Counted from the stretch's first letter, positions 1-9,699 are shown. The stretch is DNA of 64,000 nucleotides from Thermomicrobiales bacterium (GCA_023957115.1 JAMLHN010000019.1:1-64000); one strand, 5' to 3'. Numbers and translations: made by a program. Notes: generated by a model not told the origin, from the letters alone.

Positions 1-249
1 CCGGAGCCCGGAGCCCGGAGAAAAATAGATGGCCTGAGTTCGGCATTCGAACATACCCGCTGCAAGCGATACCGTCCGCGGGGCCGGCGCTTTCAGACGC
101 CTTATGCAGAATCAGGGTAGTTGCTTGGGGATCGTGTAGTGCTGGCGGTGCTTCGCCGACACAGGCCGACGCCTACCCCATACGATATTCGGTCGGCGCG
201 GCGGTGAACCAATCGTGCCTCATCCTGTTGTGTTCGCTCGGATTCCGTA
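1..249. other. Window-edge intergenic region, no gene seen
   Basis: The first 20 bases are nearly three copies of a CCGGAGC heptamer, the same repeat class found throughout the window. The remainder, up to the stop codon of the antitoxin gene, shows no convincing reading frame on either strand. Confidence 0.5.
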
Positions 250-555
250 CTAGGCAATGGTGAAACGTTCGTCGCCCATCACAACTTCGATGTGAAGCTT
301 GCCGCCAAATGCTTCGACATACCGGCGAAGCGTATCCACCTGGGTTCGTTCGATATCCCCATTCTCGATCCGGGAGATGCGATTCTGGCTAACGTCAAGT
401 GAACCAGCGAGCTGTACCTGGGTCATGGCCGCTTGCTCGCGCAACTCGCGCAACCGATATGCGCGCACTTCCGCAAGCATCTCTCGCTTGATTGCCTCGA
501 CAGCGTCCCGATCGACCGGAAGCTCCACTTGTAGCTCTCGAAATGACTTACCCAT
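250..555 (-). CDS. XRE/HigA-like helix-turn-helix antitoxin
   Basis: A 101-residue protein with a Cro/C1-type helix-turn-helix at about residues 35-72 (MTQVQLAGSLDVSQNRISRIE core). Such proteins bind the promoter of their own operon and neutralise the partner toxin. It lies 3 bases downstream of a RelE/HigB-like toxin reading frame in the same orientation, which is the toxin-first order of higBA-type modules. The ATG start keeps the whole domain. The C-terminal strand (about residues 84-101, GGKLHIEVVMGDERFTIA) is typical of antitoxins paired with Gp49-like toxins. With the toxin broken it may be an orphan regulator. Confidence 0.8.
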   Translation of the reverse strand: MGKSFRELQVELPVDRDAVEAIKREMLAEVRAYRLRELREQAAMTQVQLAGSLDVSQNRISRIENGDIERTQVDTLRRYVEAFGGKLHIEVVMGDERFTIA

Positions 556-558
556 GGC

Positions 559-908
559 TTAGGTCTTTAAGTCTTGGCGGTGAACATCGTCGCGTCTGTC
601 GGCGATAGGGATACTCCGCCGATACCACGCTTTCCATTGTCCGCGTTTGTCACCGGCCATCAACAAGATGGCACGGCGCTCGGGATCAAAGATGAAGAGG
701 ATTCGGAGCTCGGAAGCGCCAACTGATCCCGGTCGAAGCTCCTTCATATTTTTGTGGCGTGACCTTTGATCGAATCGACCAACGGTCGGCCCAACGCCGG
801 CCCTTCCTGTTCGAGGATCTCCAAAGCGGCGTTGACCCGTTGGAGAGAGATCCAATCCAGGCTCTTGATCCAGTCCTCGACGAATCCGACGTCGATATCC
901 CAAATCAT
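559..908 (-). pseudogene. RelE/HigB-like (Gp49 family) toxin, frameshifted
   Basis: Two overlapping frames together give one Gp49/HigB-type toxin. The first half (start near 908, MIWDIDVGFVEDW...) runs to GRPLVDSIKG and then meets a stop. The second half resumes in another frame with RHKNMKELRPGS...LRILFIFDPERRAILLMAGDK...IPIADRRDDVH. The junction is near position 762, where GGTCA on the coding strand looks like GGTTCA with one T lost. A complete protein of about 115 residues would be usual. RelE-fold toxins cleave mRNA at the ribosome. Either the toxin is inactivated or the assembly lost one base here. Confidence 0.75.
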
Positions 909-991
909 CGCAATGCTACAACTTCTACGCTCTATAACGCGAGTGTTGTACACCCACACCACGGAACGACATCATGCGGTCAACAACGCCT

Positions 992-2029
992 CTACTCAGT
1001 CCGGCGCTGGAAGGTTTCCAGGCGCAGGGCGAGCACGTTGAGCAGCAGCGCGCAGAGCAGGATGATGCCGGTCAGGGCTTCCTTGAAGTAGATGTTCAGA
1101 TTGGGCAAGAGGTTCAGGCCATTCGAGAGGACGGCGAAGATCAGGAGTCCGAGCACCGTGTTGAGCATGCCGCCTTCCCCACCGAAGAGCGAGGTGCCCC
1201 CGAGCACGACCGCGGCAATGGTATCGATCAGCATGTTCTGCCCGCCGGCCGGGTTCGCCTGACTCAATCGACCGATGAAGAGAATACCGGCCATACCCGC
1301 CGTCAACCCGGAGATCATCATGACCAGCATGATCACGCGCCGAGTATCGACCCCTGACATCTGTGCGGCTTCCCGGTTCCCCCCGGTCATATAGACCTGA
1401 CGCCCGAACCGGGTATAGGCGAGGATGATATGTCCGACGATCAGGACCGCAATGGCGATATATCCCATGACCGGCAGACCCAGGAAGAGGTTGTTCGCCC
1501 GGGCGATGGTGCGGGTAATGGTGGGTACTTCGAAGATTGGTTTGCCCTGGTTGATATAGGTCGCCAGCCCGCTGCCAATCGTCAACATGGCCAACGTCAT
1601 CATGAATGACGGGATGCCGACATATGAAATGAAGAATCCGTTGATCAGTCCGAGCAGCGCGGCGACCAGGATACCGACCAGAATGCCCCACGAACCGAGG
1701 CTAATCGGATCGCCGACCCAGAACCATGCCGCCAGCATGCCGGCAAAGGTAGCGATCGAGGCGATGCTTAGATCGATCTCCGCGCAGAGGAGCACGAATG
1801 TGACCCCGGTTGCCGCTACCGCGATGGGGGCGACCTGGGTGATGACATTGCGCAGATTGCGCACGGTCAGGAAGACATCGGTTGTGATGCTGAAGAAGAT
1901 GACCAGCACGATCAGGGTCAATAAGGGCGCCAACAGCCGGGCATTGCGGCTGGCGAACTGCATAAACGGGCTTTGCGACCCTGACCCGGACGCCTCCTGA
2001 GGGGTCAACGCTGGACTCATGTTGCTCAT
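992..2029 (-). CDS. Ribose/xylose-type sugar ABC transporter permease (RbsC-like)
   Basis: A 345-residue multi-pass membrane protein of the BPD_transp_2 (RbsC/XylH/AraH) family, which forms the membrane channel of pentose/hexose importers. The family hallmark GVTFVLLCAEIDLSIAS lies at about residues 75-95, followed by eight or so further hydrophobic segments and a short cytoplasmic tail. It is the last gene of a minus-strand operon (binding protein, ATPase, permease). The reading frame is intact, unlike the two genes upstream. The substrate cannot be read from sequence; the two SDR dehydrogenases encoded divergently suggest a sugar or sugar acid. Confidence 0.9.
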   Translation of the reverse strand: MSNMSPALTPQEASGSGSQSPFMQFASRNARLLAPLLTLIVLVIFFSITTDVFLTVRNLRNVITQVAPIAVAATGVTFVLLCAEIDLSIASIATFAGMLAAWFWVGDPISLGSWGILVGILVAALLGLINGFFISYVGIPSFMMTLAMLTIGSGLATYINQGKPIFEVPTITRTIARANNLFLGLPVMGYIAIAVLIVGHIILAYTRFGRQVYMTGGNREAAQMSGVDTRRVIMLVMMISGLTAGMAGILFIGRLSQANPAGGQNMLIDTIAAVVLGGTSLFGGEGGMLNTVLGLLIFAVLSNGLNLLPNLNIYFKEALTGIILLCALLLNVLALRLETFQRRTE

Positions 2030-2172
2030 CGAGCGTACTCCGCCTGATCGTTCCGATCGTTGCTAGGCCGCACTTGCGGCAACCGACATCCGTGCAGCGC
2101 TCCCTCGTTGGAACGCCGGTCCAAGCTCTCGCCCCGGCGGATGCCGGCATCCGCCGGGGCGAAGGCTCCTGC

Positions 2173-3710
2173 TTATGCGTAAAGCAGCAAATCCTCCTTG
2201 CTGACGGTTCCGCCGGCGAACTTCCTGGCGATCTTCCCACGCGACATGACCAGAATACGGTCCGATTCGGTCAGCACGGTTTCCGGCTCGGTCGAAAGGA
2301 TCAGGATCGCGACGCCTTCCGACTTCAGCTCCTTCACCAGATCGAGCACTTCTCGCTTCGCGCCCACGTCCATCCCGCGGGTCGGCTCATTGAGAATGAG
2401 CAGACGCGGTTGTTTGGTCAGCCATTTCGCCAGCACCACCTTCTGTTGGTTCCCACCACTCAGGTGACCGGCCAGCATGGTCGGGCTTCCCGGGCGCACC
2501 CCGGTCCGCTGGATATACGTTGTTGCCTGGCCGACCTCCTCCGGATGCCGAAAGACCGGTTTCACCAGATGGTCGAGATGCGCCAGGGTGATGTTCTTGT
2601 AAACCTCGTGCTTGGGAAAGATGGTTGCCCGTCGATTCTCGGTCAGGTAGGCGATTCCGAGCTTGCGCGCGGCAACCGGGTTCCTGGGGTTCACCACCTC
2701 CCCATCCAGGGTCATCGTTCCCGAATCGGGCTTCAACAATCCGAACACCGCGCGGGCGACCTCGGTCATACCCGCGCCGAGATAGCCGAAGAGACCGACG
2801 ATCTCTCCTTCGTGCACGGTCAGCGAGATATCGTCGAACGCACCATAGGCAGAGAGACGCTCGATCTGCAGCACAGGGCGGGTTTCGACCGGTGGCGGCA
2901 AGGTGACGCCGGATTCGTAGCTTTCGGCCAGGGCCGACGCGTCGCCCCCAATCATCAAATTGACCATCGCATGCTTGGTAAGCTGGCTCGACGGCAGGCT
3001 GGTGACCTTGCGCGAGTTCTTCAAGACGGTCACCCGGTCGGAAACCGCCAGCACATCCTCCAGGAAGTGCGAGATGAAGATCAGGCTCTTTCCACTGTCC
3101 CGCAGCTCGCGCATGACCTCGAACAACCGCTCCGATTCGGGAACAGAGAGGGCAGAGGTCGGCTCGTCCAGAATGATGATGTCAGCGCCGGAATTGATCA
3201 CCCGGGCAATTTCGATCAGCGTTGATTGCCAAGTGAGAGTTGTTTGACCGGCATGGTGACATCGACATCGATGCCAAAGTCGGCCAGCTGTTTTTTTGCC
3301 TCGGCGCGCATCCGTTTCCAGTCGACCAGCCCAAATGCATTGCGCGGTTGCCGGCCGAGGAAGACGTTCTCCGCAACGGAGAGCGCCGGCATCAAGGTGA
3401 GCTCCTGATAGATCATGCCGATCCCTGCGGCCTTGGCATCGGCGGCCGAGCGGAAGCGCACGATCTCTCCCCGAAGCAGCATTTCTCCCGAATCGGGCCG
3501 TTGGACGCCGCTAAGAATTTTGGAAAGCGTGCTCTTGCCCGCGCCGTTCTCGCCGATCAGACCGAGGATCTCACCCGGCATCAGGTCGAAGTCGACATTG
3601 TCGAGCGCGGTGGCGCCACCAAATCGCTTGGTCGCCCCCCGCAACTCGAGGATCCTGCCTCCGTGCCCGCTCGCACGGCCGGCAATATCGTTTTCCACGC
3701 TCGATACCAT
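2173..3710 (-). pseudogene. Sugar ABC transporter ATP-binding protein (RbsA-like), frameshifted
   Basis: A double ABC cassette of the RbsA/MglA/XylG family, split into two frames. The first part (from 3710) has Walker A GENGAGKST, the Q-loop (MIYQELTLMP) and ends at the signature LSLGNQR followed by a stop. The second part resumes with LIEIARVINSGADIIILDEPTSALS (Walker B), H-loop FISHFLEDVL, then the degenerate second cassette with LSGGNQQKVVLAKWL and LNEPTRGMDVG. The break is near 3220, where CAACGCTG replaces an expected CAACAGCTG, one base short. Without a correction the importer has no complete ATPase. The start at 3710 is preceded by a purine-rich ribosome binding site (CGGAGCAACG). Confidence 0.85.
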
Positions 3711-3728
3711 CGTTGCTCCGGGGATCTT

Positions 3729-3835
3729 GGAAGTTGGAAGTTGGGATTTAGGAGCTGGGACATTGAGATATCAGGAAGGGAGACGTATCAGGCCCCCTTC
3801 CTAACTCCCAATTCCAGACTCCTAACTCCTCAATC
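3729..3835. repeat. Heptamer inverted-repeat spacer between binding protein and ATPase genes
   Basis: The left arm has GGAAGTT/GGGATTT/AGGAGCT units at 3729-3760. The right arm has CTAACTC/CCAATTC units at about 3800-3831. Read on the transcribed minus strand, the purine-rich arm follows the binding-protein stop codon and the pyrimidine-rich arm ends just before the ATPase start, so the mRNA could fold the spacer into a hairpin. Confidence 0.7.
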
Positions 3836-4937
3836 CTAGTACTGGAAGTTGTCGTGCAGCCAGATGTAGCCAGCGGCGTTCTCTTCCGTGATCGGGCCGC
3901 CATCGGCACGGGATGAACTTCGGCAGACCGTCCGCGGCATTGTCCGTACCGGACACGGTCAGGTACCCGGCCCAGATCGACCCACCGTGGATACGGCCGC
4001 TTGGGTTGATGACCGATGCATACAGGCGGCCATCGAGAATTGCCTCACAGGCGTTTCGCTGCCCGTCGATACCGACCAGGGTGACCTGATCCTGCAGGCC
4101 CTGGCCTTCGACGATGGATGCGGCCGCGAGCGCCATGTCATCGGAGTGGAAGAAGCCGCCCTTGACATCCGGGAAGCGCTGCAGAAGATCCTGCCAGAGG
4201 CTGGCGACGATGTCGATCTGCCATTCGCCCGGGGTCTCGTCGACCACTTCGATATCGGGGTACTTGGCGACCACCTGCTGGAAGCCGTCGTACCGGCCCT
4301 GCGACCCGGTGTGACCGAGCTGGCCCCGGGTATGAATGACCTGACCTGAGTAGTCCATGGCCTTGAAGAGCTCTTCGGCCACGGTGGCACCCATATAGAT
4401 GTTGTCCGGCTCGATGAAGGTCAGGAAGGGGTATTCCATGTTGGCGACAGGATCCTGGATCACCCGGGTGTCCATGACGACAAGCGGAATGCCATTGGCG
4501 ATGACCGCATCGGTTCCATCGACCAGCGCATCGGACGAACCCGGATGCAAGGCAACAAAGTCCCAGGCCTCGTTGGCGATCGTTTCGAGCGCCTGCAGCT
4601 GCAGGTTGGCATCGAACTGCCCGTCGAACGCCTCGACCTCGACACCCAGCAGACTACCGACGAACTTGGAGGTCTCGATGCCGTGGGACACCCAGGTGGA
4701 GCCGGCGCCGACTTCGACCGTTGCGGCGCGGTACTGCGTCGCCGGGAGATCTTCCGGCAGCAGGTTCAGATTCGCCAGCGCCTCGGCATGGGTGACGCCC
4801 GGCTTGAGACCGGCCGCGGCGATCATCGCCGCGATGGCCGCGCCACCACCGACGAAGCCCCGGCGGCTTATGGTCTGGAGCGCCGCGCGGTGCTCCTTCC
4901 GCGACATCTGATGGAATCGATCACGAAGTTGCAGCAT
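3822..4937 (-). CDS. Sugar ABC transporter substrate-binding protein (Peripla_BP_4 type), C-terminal frameshift
   Basis: A periplasmic sugar-binding protein of the RbsB/Peripla_BP_4 family. It has a Tat signal (SRRGFVGGGAAIAAMIAAAG, about residues 24-43) and the usual two-lobe signatures (GVEVEAFDGQFDANLQ; DDMALAAASIVEGQG; VTLVGIDG). The open frame gives 371 residues, but the tail PKFIPCRWRPDHGRERRW... is out of register. Removing one base near 3908 restores PADGGPITEENAAGYIW and LHDNFQY, stopping at 3836. A one-base insertion is therefore likely. First gene of the importer operon; the start could also be the internal Met at 4907. Confidence 0.85.
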   Translation of the reverse strand: MLQLRDRFHQMSRKEHRAALQTISRRGFVGGGAAIAAMIAAAGLKPGVTHAEALANLNLLPEDLPATQYRAATVEVGAGSTWVSHGIETSKFVGSLLGVEVEAFDGQFDANLQLQALETIANEAWDFVALHPGSSDALVDGTDAVIANGIPLVVMDTRVIQDPVANMEYPFLTFIEPDNIYMGATVAEELFKAMDYSGQVIHTRGQLGHTGSQGRYDGFQQVVAKYPDIEVVDETPGEWQIDIVASLWQDLLQRFPDVKGGFFHSDDMALAAASIVEGQGLQDQVTLVGIDGQRNACEAILDGRLYASVINPSGRIHGGSIWAGYLTVSGTDNAADGLPKFIPCRWRPDHGRERRWLHLAARQLPVLGLRS

Positions 4938-5501
4938 GAACTCTCGATCCTCCTCGATCTTGGTACAAGGTTCACCGGCACACGCGCGCCGGTACCGGGC
5001 AACCGCAGGTCATTCGACGACGTGCGGGTATCCAGGCCATATGAATTAGTCCGATCGGGTGGTACGAGCATTGCGCCGCTCGCCGTCATTCCACCGTACC
5101 GGGTGAATCGCTTCTCCGGTCACCAGTACGAACGAGGAACCGGGTGGTCCAGAGATCACAGGTCCTGCTTTTCGCTCCGGGTTCAAGAGATGTTCGAGAC
5201 AGGAATCACGGTACCATAGGCCGCTGACCGCCTTCAACTCTTTGACCGAGCTCGTTCCTCCCAGCTACGTCATCGACCCTCCGCTCGGGCCCCGGGGATT
5301 CCGGTTCCGCCAGAATCCGGCGCTCTTTGTTCGATCTGCACGATACCTCTCGTGCGCGGCGGTGGAAATCGCTCACTTTTTCGACGAATCTCCTGAAATC
5401 GATTGTCGTCGACATTGCGCGTTCCCGCCCTCACGAAGCTTGGTATGGTGGGGCAGGCGGCGATTTGACCGCGACGATGAAACAGGAGTAACAGGTCGGA
5501 A
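4938..5501. other. Divergent intergenic region, no gene supported
   Basis: 564 bases separate the minus-strand sugar importer from the plus-strand SDR genes. Frames exist on both strands but have no recognisable motif or ribosome binding site. It probably carries the two divergent promoters; I could not assign -35/-10 boxes with confidence. Confidence 0.4.
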
Positions 5502-6278
5502 ATGGACGTTCCTCAATCGCTCGATGGACGAGTCGCATTGGTCACTGGCGCCGGATCGGGACTCGGGCAGGCCTCGGCCATCGAGCTGGCTCGCCGCGGC
5601 GCGTATGTCGTCTTCACCGAGCTTCCCGACCGGCTCGACCGGGCAAAACAGACCCTCACCGAGATCGAGGCAGCGGGAGGCGCCGGGCGCGCGTTCACGC
5701 TCGATGTGACCAGGCTGGAGGACATCCGCCAGGTCGTCGGTGATGTGGCCGCGATTCGCGGGCGGCTCGACATTCTGGTCAACAATGCGGGAATCAATAT
5801 CCGGAAGGAGGCGTTCGACTTCACCGAAGCGGACTGGGATGCGGTGCTCGATGTCGATCTGAAAGGGGTCTTCTTCGTGGCGCAGGCTGCCGGCCGGTTC
5901 ATGCGAGACCAGGATCCGCAGGGTGGATCGATCATCAATATCGCGAGCACGATGGGGCTGGTCGGTTCGCAGACGCGGGTTGCCTACACCGCGGCCAAAG
6001 GGGGTGTGGCCAACATGACCCGCACCCTGGCGCTGGAATGGGCCCCGATCGGCATTCGGGTCAATGCGATCTGCCCAGCCTTCATCGAAACCCCGCTGGT
6101 GCGCCCCTACTTCGATGCCAATCCGGCGGCCTACGAAGAGATCATCTACCGCACGCCCATGGGTCGCCTCGGCACCCCGCAGGAGGTTGCCAATGCGGTT
6201 GCGTTTCTGGCAAGTGCCGATGCCTCCTTCGTCACCGGTTCGATGTTGATGGTGGACGGTGGCTGGACGGCTATCTGA
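5502..6278 (+). CDS. SDR family oxidoreductase (copy 1 of a tandem pair)
   Basis: A 258-residue classical short-chain dehydrogenase, probably acting on a sugar or sugar acid. It has the cofactor motif GAGSGLG (residues 16-22), NNAG (94-97), catalytic Ser149 and Tyr162-x3-Lys166 (YTAAK), and a C-terminal FVTGSMLMVDGGW. An acidic residue after beta-2 (TELPDR) favours NAD(H). It is closest by eye to the KduD/gluconate 5-dehydrogenase-like group. The next gene is a clear paralogue, and the pair is divergent from a sugar ABC importer, so it may oxidise the imported substrate. Confidence 0.9.
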   Translation: MDVPQSLDGRVALVTGAGSGLGQASAIELARRGAYVVFTELPDRLDRAKQTLTEIEAAGGAGRAFTLDVTRLEDIRQVVGDVAAIRGRLDILVNNAGINIRKEAFDFTEADWDAVLDVDLKGVFFVAQAAGRFMRDQDPQGGSIINIASTMGLVGSQTRVAYTAAKGGVANMTRTLALEWAPIGIRVNAICPAFIETPLVRPYFDANPAAYEEIIYRTPMGRLGTPQEVANAVAFLASADASFVTGSMLMVDGGWTAI

Positions 6279-6280
6279 CG

Positions 6281-6450
6281 GGCCCGGAGTCTTGCGTCCG
6301 GAGTCCGGAGGAGCCGACAACGTCCATGTTCGAGGGGGCGATCTTATGGGTTTGACCCGCAAATGGGTATCCGTTCCCAGCTCCCAGCTTCCCGATCGGT
6401 CTTCTCAGGACTCAGGGCTTCGGCCCCAGGATCCGTTGCAGGCCCCAGAC
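6281..6450. repeat. Heptamer repeat blocks between the tandem SDR genes
   Basis: Two short blocks: CCGGAGT-type units at about 6283-6312 and CCCAGCT/TCAGGAC-type units at about 6376-6450. They fill the gap between the two SDR genes. The same two unit types recur elsewhere in the window. Confidence 0.6.
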
Positions 6451-6557
6451 AACACCACCCAATCTCCCAGATGTCTCCCAGCAAGATCGGTGAGGTTTTG
6501 TAGAGTGAGCGGTGCGGCGATCTGGCCGCGCACGTGAACGAGGAGCATCGAGTCGGA

Positions 6558-7334
6558 ATGGACGGTCCACGTAATCTCGACGGACGGATCGCGCTGGTTA
6601 CCGGCGCGGGATCGGGGCTTGGCCAGGCGTCGGCTATCGAATTGGCTCGCCGCGGGGCGCACGTTGTCTTTACCGAGCTTCCAGACCGACTCGACCGAGC
6701 CGCAGAAACACTCGACCTGATCGAAGCGGCGGGCGGTTCCGGGCTGGTACTCGGGCTCGATGTGACCGACCTGAAGAGCATCCGCCAGGTCGCGGAATCC
6801 ACCGCGGCCATTCGCGGACGAATCGACATGCTGGTCAACAACGCGGGGATCAACATCCGGCAGGATGCCTTCGATGTCACGGAAGAGGCCTGGGACCGGG
6901 TCCTCGATACGGATCTCAAGGGTGTCTTTTTCATGGCGCAGGCCGTGGGCCGCATCATGCGCGACCAGAATCCGCAAGGTGGATCGATCGTCAATGTCGC
7001 CAGCGTGATGGGTCTTGGCAGCTATTTCCAACGAGCGGCCTATTGCTCCGCAAAGGCGGGGGTCGTCAATCTGACCAAAGTGCTCGCGCTGGAGTGGGCG
7101 CCGGTGAACATCCGCGTCAATGCGGTCTGCCCCGCCTTTGTCGACACGCCGCTCACCAAACCGATGTTCGAAAGCCAACCGGAATCGTATGACGACATCA
7201 TGTGGCGCACGCCGATGCGCCGCCTGGGTCAGCCGGACGAAGTCGCAAACGCGGTCGCCTTCCTCTGCGGACCGGAATCGTCATATGTCAACGGACTACC
7301 GATGACCGTCGACGGCGGGTGGACGGTGACGTAG
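6558..7334 (+). CDS. SDR family oxidoreductase (copy 2 of a tandem pair)
   Basis: A 258-residue SDR paralogous to the previous gene, with nearly the same N-terminal half ([20 protein letters not shown]). Catalytic residues are present: NNAG 94-97, Ser149, Tyr162 and Lys166 (YCSAK). I chose the Met at 6558 because it aligns exactly with the start of the upstream copy; an in-frame Met at 6534 would add eight residues. The two copies differ most in the substrate-loop region, so they may act on different substrates or be successive steps of one pathway. Confidence 0.9.
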   Translation: MDGPRNLDGRIALVTGAGSGLGQASAIELARRGAHVVFTELPDRLDRAAETLDLIEAAGGSGLVLGLDVTDLKSIRQVAESTAAIRGRIDMLVNNAGINIRQDAFDVTEEAWDRVLDTDLKGVFFMAQAVGRIMRDQNPQGGSIVNVASVMGLGSYFQRAAYCSAKAGVVNLTKVLALEWAPVNIRVNAVCPAFVDTPLTKPMFESQPESYDDIMWRTPMRRLGQPDEVANAVAFLCGPESSYVNGLPMTVDGGWTVT

Positions 7335-7528
7335 GAGCTAGGAGCTAGGAGCTAGGAGCTAGGAACGAATTCGTCGTCTCGACCGAAGCGAAGTGGAGCG
7401 GCCTCCTCGCCGCACCAGCACGCCAGCCCAGGTCCTGAAACCCAGTCAACGCTGACGTCTCAGGACCCAGGACTCCGGGCACAGGACCCACGTCCCTAAC
7501 TCCTAAATCCCAACTCCTCACTCCCCAA
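7332..7528. repeat. Heptamer inverted-repeat spacer upstream of the sugar dehydrogenase
   Basis: It begins on the SDR stop codon with about four TAGGAGC units (7332-7363). TCAGGAC/CCAGGAC units follow at 7458-7490, and CTAACTC/CCAACTC units at about 7497-7528 end next to the AAAGGAG ribosome binding site of the following gene. Same architecture as the spacers at 3.7, 28.9, 46.0 and 63.8 kb. Confidence 0.75.
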
Positions 7529-7539
7529 AAGGAGATGCT

Positions 7540-8688
7540 ATGCGTATCAGTCGGCGAACGTTCATTGCCAGTCCGCTTGTCGCGGGAGTGCTGACCGTTC
7601 CGGATTTCGTCGTCGCGCAGGGGGTGGACGGGCTACCGATCGGGTTCGAGCCGATCTTCGACGGGTTGAGCAGCCCGGTCGGTTATGTCGATGCCAATGA
7701 CGGTTCGGGCCGGTTCTTCATCGTCGAACAGGATGGCCGGGTGCTCGTCTCGAACGGCGGTGAGCTGCTCGATACCCCCTTTCTCGACATTCGTACGACG
7801 ATCTCGACCGGAAGTGAGCAAGGGCTGCTCAGTATCGCGCTCGATCCCGGGTTCGGCGACAACGGTCGCGTCTTCGTTTCCTTCACCGATACGGAGGGGG
7901 ATTCCCAGGTCGTGCGGTACAGCGTACGGGCAGACGATCCCAACCAGCTCGATCCTGAGACCGCGGTCACGATCCTGTCGCTCGATCAGCCGTATCCCAA
8001 CCACAACGGCGGCGATATCGTCTTCGGTCCGGATGGGTATCTCTACCTCGGATTCGGCGACGGCGGAAGCCAGGGCGATCCCGAGAACCGGGCGCAAAAC
8101 CCGAGTGAGCTCCTCGGCAAGATCCTGCGTATCGATGTCGGTGGTGACCAGGAACCGTACGGTATCCCGGCGGACAATCCGTTCGTGGACGATTCCAGTT
8201 TCGCCCCGGAAGTGTTCGCCTGGGGACTCCGGAATCCCTGGCGGCTCAGCTTCGACCGGGAGACCGGCGATCTCTGGATCGGTGATGTGGGACAAAGCGC
8301 AATCGAAGAAATCGATCTGATTCCAACCGGGACAAGCGGGCAGAACTTTGGCTGGAACATCTTCGAAGGCACCGAATGCTACGCTGGGGAGTGTGACGAG
8401 AGCGGACTCACGATGCCGGTCGAGCAGTACACGCATGAATACGGTTGTTCCGTAACGGGGGGATATGTCTACCGCGGGGCATCCATTCCCGATCTGGTGG
8501 GAACGTATCTCTTCGCCGACTATTGCACCGGCTACCTGTGGGGGTTGGTTCCCAATGGGGACGGCACCTACACCGCAACGGACTTCATCGAAACCAGTAT
8601 GAACCCGTCGTCGTTCGCTCAGGACGCGAGCGGGGAGCTGTACATTCTCGATTTGAACGGGGGAATCTCGCGAGTCGTTGCCGGATAG
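7540..8688 (+). CDS. Secreted PQQ-dependent sugar dehydrogenase (glucose/sorbosone dehydrogenase family)
   Basis: A 382-residue soluble quinoprotein-type dehydrogenase of the GSDH/YliI beta-propeller family. It has a Tat-like signal (SRRTFIAS at residues 4-11, cleaved near VVAQG). Family signatures include GLLSIALDPGF, NHNGGDIVFGPDGYLYLGFGDGG (the His of the PQQ site), KILRIDV, WGLRNPWRLSFD, DVGQSAIEEID, NFGWNIFEG and the C-terminal YRG/ADYC strand. These enzymes oxidise aldoses outside the cytoplasmic membrane with PQQ and Ca2+. Ribosome binding site AAAGGAG lies before the ATG. Confidence 0.9.
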   Translation: MRISRRTFIASPLVAGVLTVPDFVVAQGVDGLPIGFEPIFDGLSSPVGYVDANDGSGRFFIVEQDGRVLVSNGGELLDTPFLDIRTTISTGSEQGLLSIALDPGFGDNGRVFVSFTDTEGDSQVVRYSVRADDPNQLDPETAVTILSLDQPYPNHNGGDIVFGPDGYLYLGFGDGGSQGDPENRAQNPSELLGKILRIDVGGDQEPYGIPADNPFVDDSSFAPEVFAWGLRNPWRLSFDRETGDLWIGDVGQSAIEEIDLIPTGTSGQNFGWNIFEGTECYAGECDESGLTMPVEQYTHEYGCSVTGGYVYRGASIPDLVGTYLFADYCTGYLWGLVPNGDGTYTATDFIETSMNPSSFAQDASGELYILDLNGGISRVVAG

Positions 8689-8818
8689 TTCTGTGCGAGC
8701 CCGGGGCCTGGAGACAATCACCCTGGCGGAATGACGAAGCTCGACCGTCGTCCATACTCCGTCATCGAAGGCGTTGTTCGACTCCGGTTGACGAACAGCT
8801 TTCTGCACGAGGAAGAAT

Positions 8819-9625
8819 GTGACCAGACGGGTCCGTGTCATACCGACGAATCTGGTGGGCGTGAACGCGGTGACCGCTCAGACGAATCACGCGTTTGGGC
8901 GACACATCCACGAGCAGTTTGGCGTGGGTGTGATCGAGCACGGCGCTCAAACATCGCTCAGCGGCCGTGGCATCGTCGAAGCAGGAGCCGGCGACACGAT
9001 CTCTGTCAATCCTGGCGAAGTGCACGATGGCATCCCGATCGACGGCCGCGCGCGCACCTGGCGCATGCTGTATTTCGATCCGGAACTTGTTCTCGACGCG
9101 GCCAGCGACATTGGCGCAGGGAAGGGGCCGCGCGATGAGTTCGCTTACCCCGTACGAAGCGATGCGCTGCTGGCCGCAAAGACTCGCGCGCTTTTTGATA
9201 CGATTACCCGGCCAGACCCGATTGCCCCGGCATTGCGCCAGCATGAGCTGATGCTCGACGTATTCGCGCAGCTGCTGGATGGGCAGCCGACTTCTCCGTC
9301 ACCCGGCATTCCAGGTGCATTCATCCGGTTACGAGCATGGATTGCGGACGATCCAGCCGCTCCGCTGAGTCTGGAGGACCTGGCCATTGAAAGCGGGCTC
9401 AGTCGCTTTCAGGTCGTGCGCGGATTCAGCAAGGCATTCGGTCTCACTCCTCACGCCTATCTGGTTCAGTGTCGAATCAATCTCGCCCGGCGCCTCATCG
9501 AGTCTGGGCACCCCTTGGCTGAATCGGCATTCGCGAGTGGCTTTGCCGATCAGAGTCATATGACGCGCCACTTCGTGAGACAGTTCGGCGTTCCGCTCGG
9601 AGCCTTCAGTCGAACACGGCAGTAA
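8819..9625 (+). CDS. AraC family transcriptional regulator with N-terminal cupin
   Basis: A 268-residue AraC/XylS-type regulator. An N-terminal AraC_binding cupin (about residues 15-110; HIHEQFGVGVIEHG...VNPGEVHDG) precedes a double helix-turn-helix at about 165-262 (LSLEDLAIESGLSRFQVVRGFSKAFG and SAFASGFADQSHMTRHFVRQFG). Starts with GTG at 8819 after AGGAAG; an ATG two bases earlier is out of frame. Such proteins sense a small ligand through the cupin. The downstream LysE exporter is a plausible target. Confidence 0.9.
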   Translation: MTRRVRVIPTNLVGVNAVTAQTNHAFGRHIHEQFGVGVIEHGAQTSLSGRGIVEAGAGDTISVNPGEVHDGIPIDGRARTWRMLYFDPELVLDAASDIGAGKGPRDEFAYPVRSDALLAAKTRALFDTITRPDPIAPALRQHELMLDVFAQLLDGQPTSPSPGIPGAFIRLRAWIADDPAAPLSLEDLAIESGLSRFQVVRGFSKAFGLTPHAYLVQCRINLARRLIESGHPLAESAFASGFADQSHMTRHFVRQFGVPLGAFSRTRQ

Positions 9626-9699
9626 CGAGGGAGCCGGATTCCGGGCAGGGCTGCAATTTCGTTCAAGACTCGGACGCGCCTGCTTTGCGATGCTGTTCC

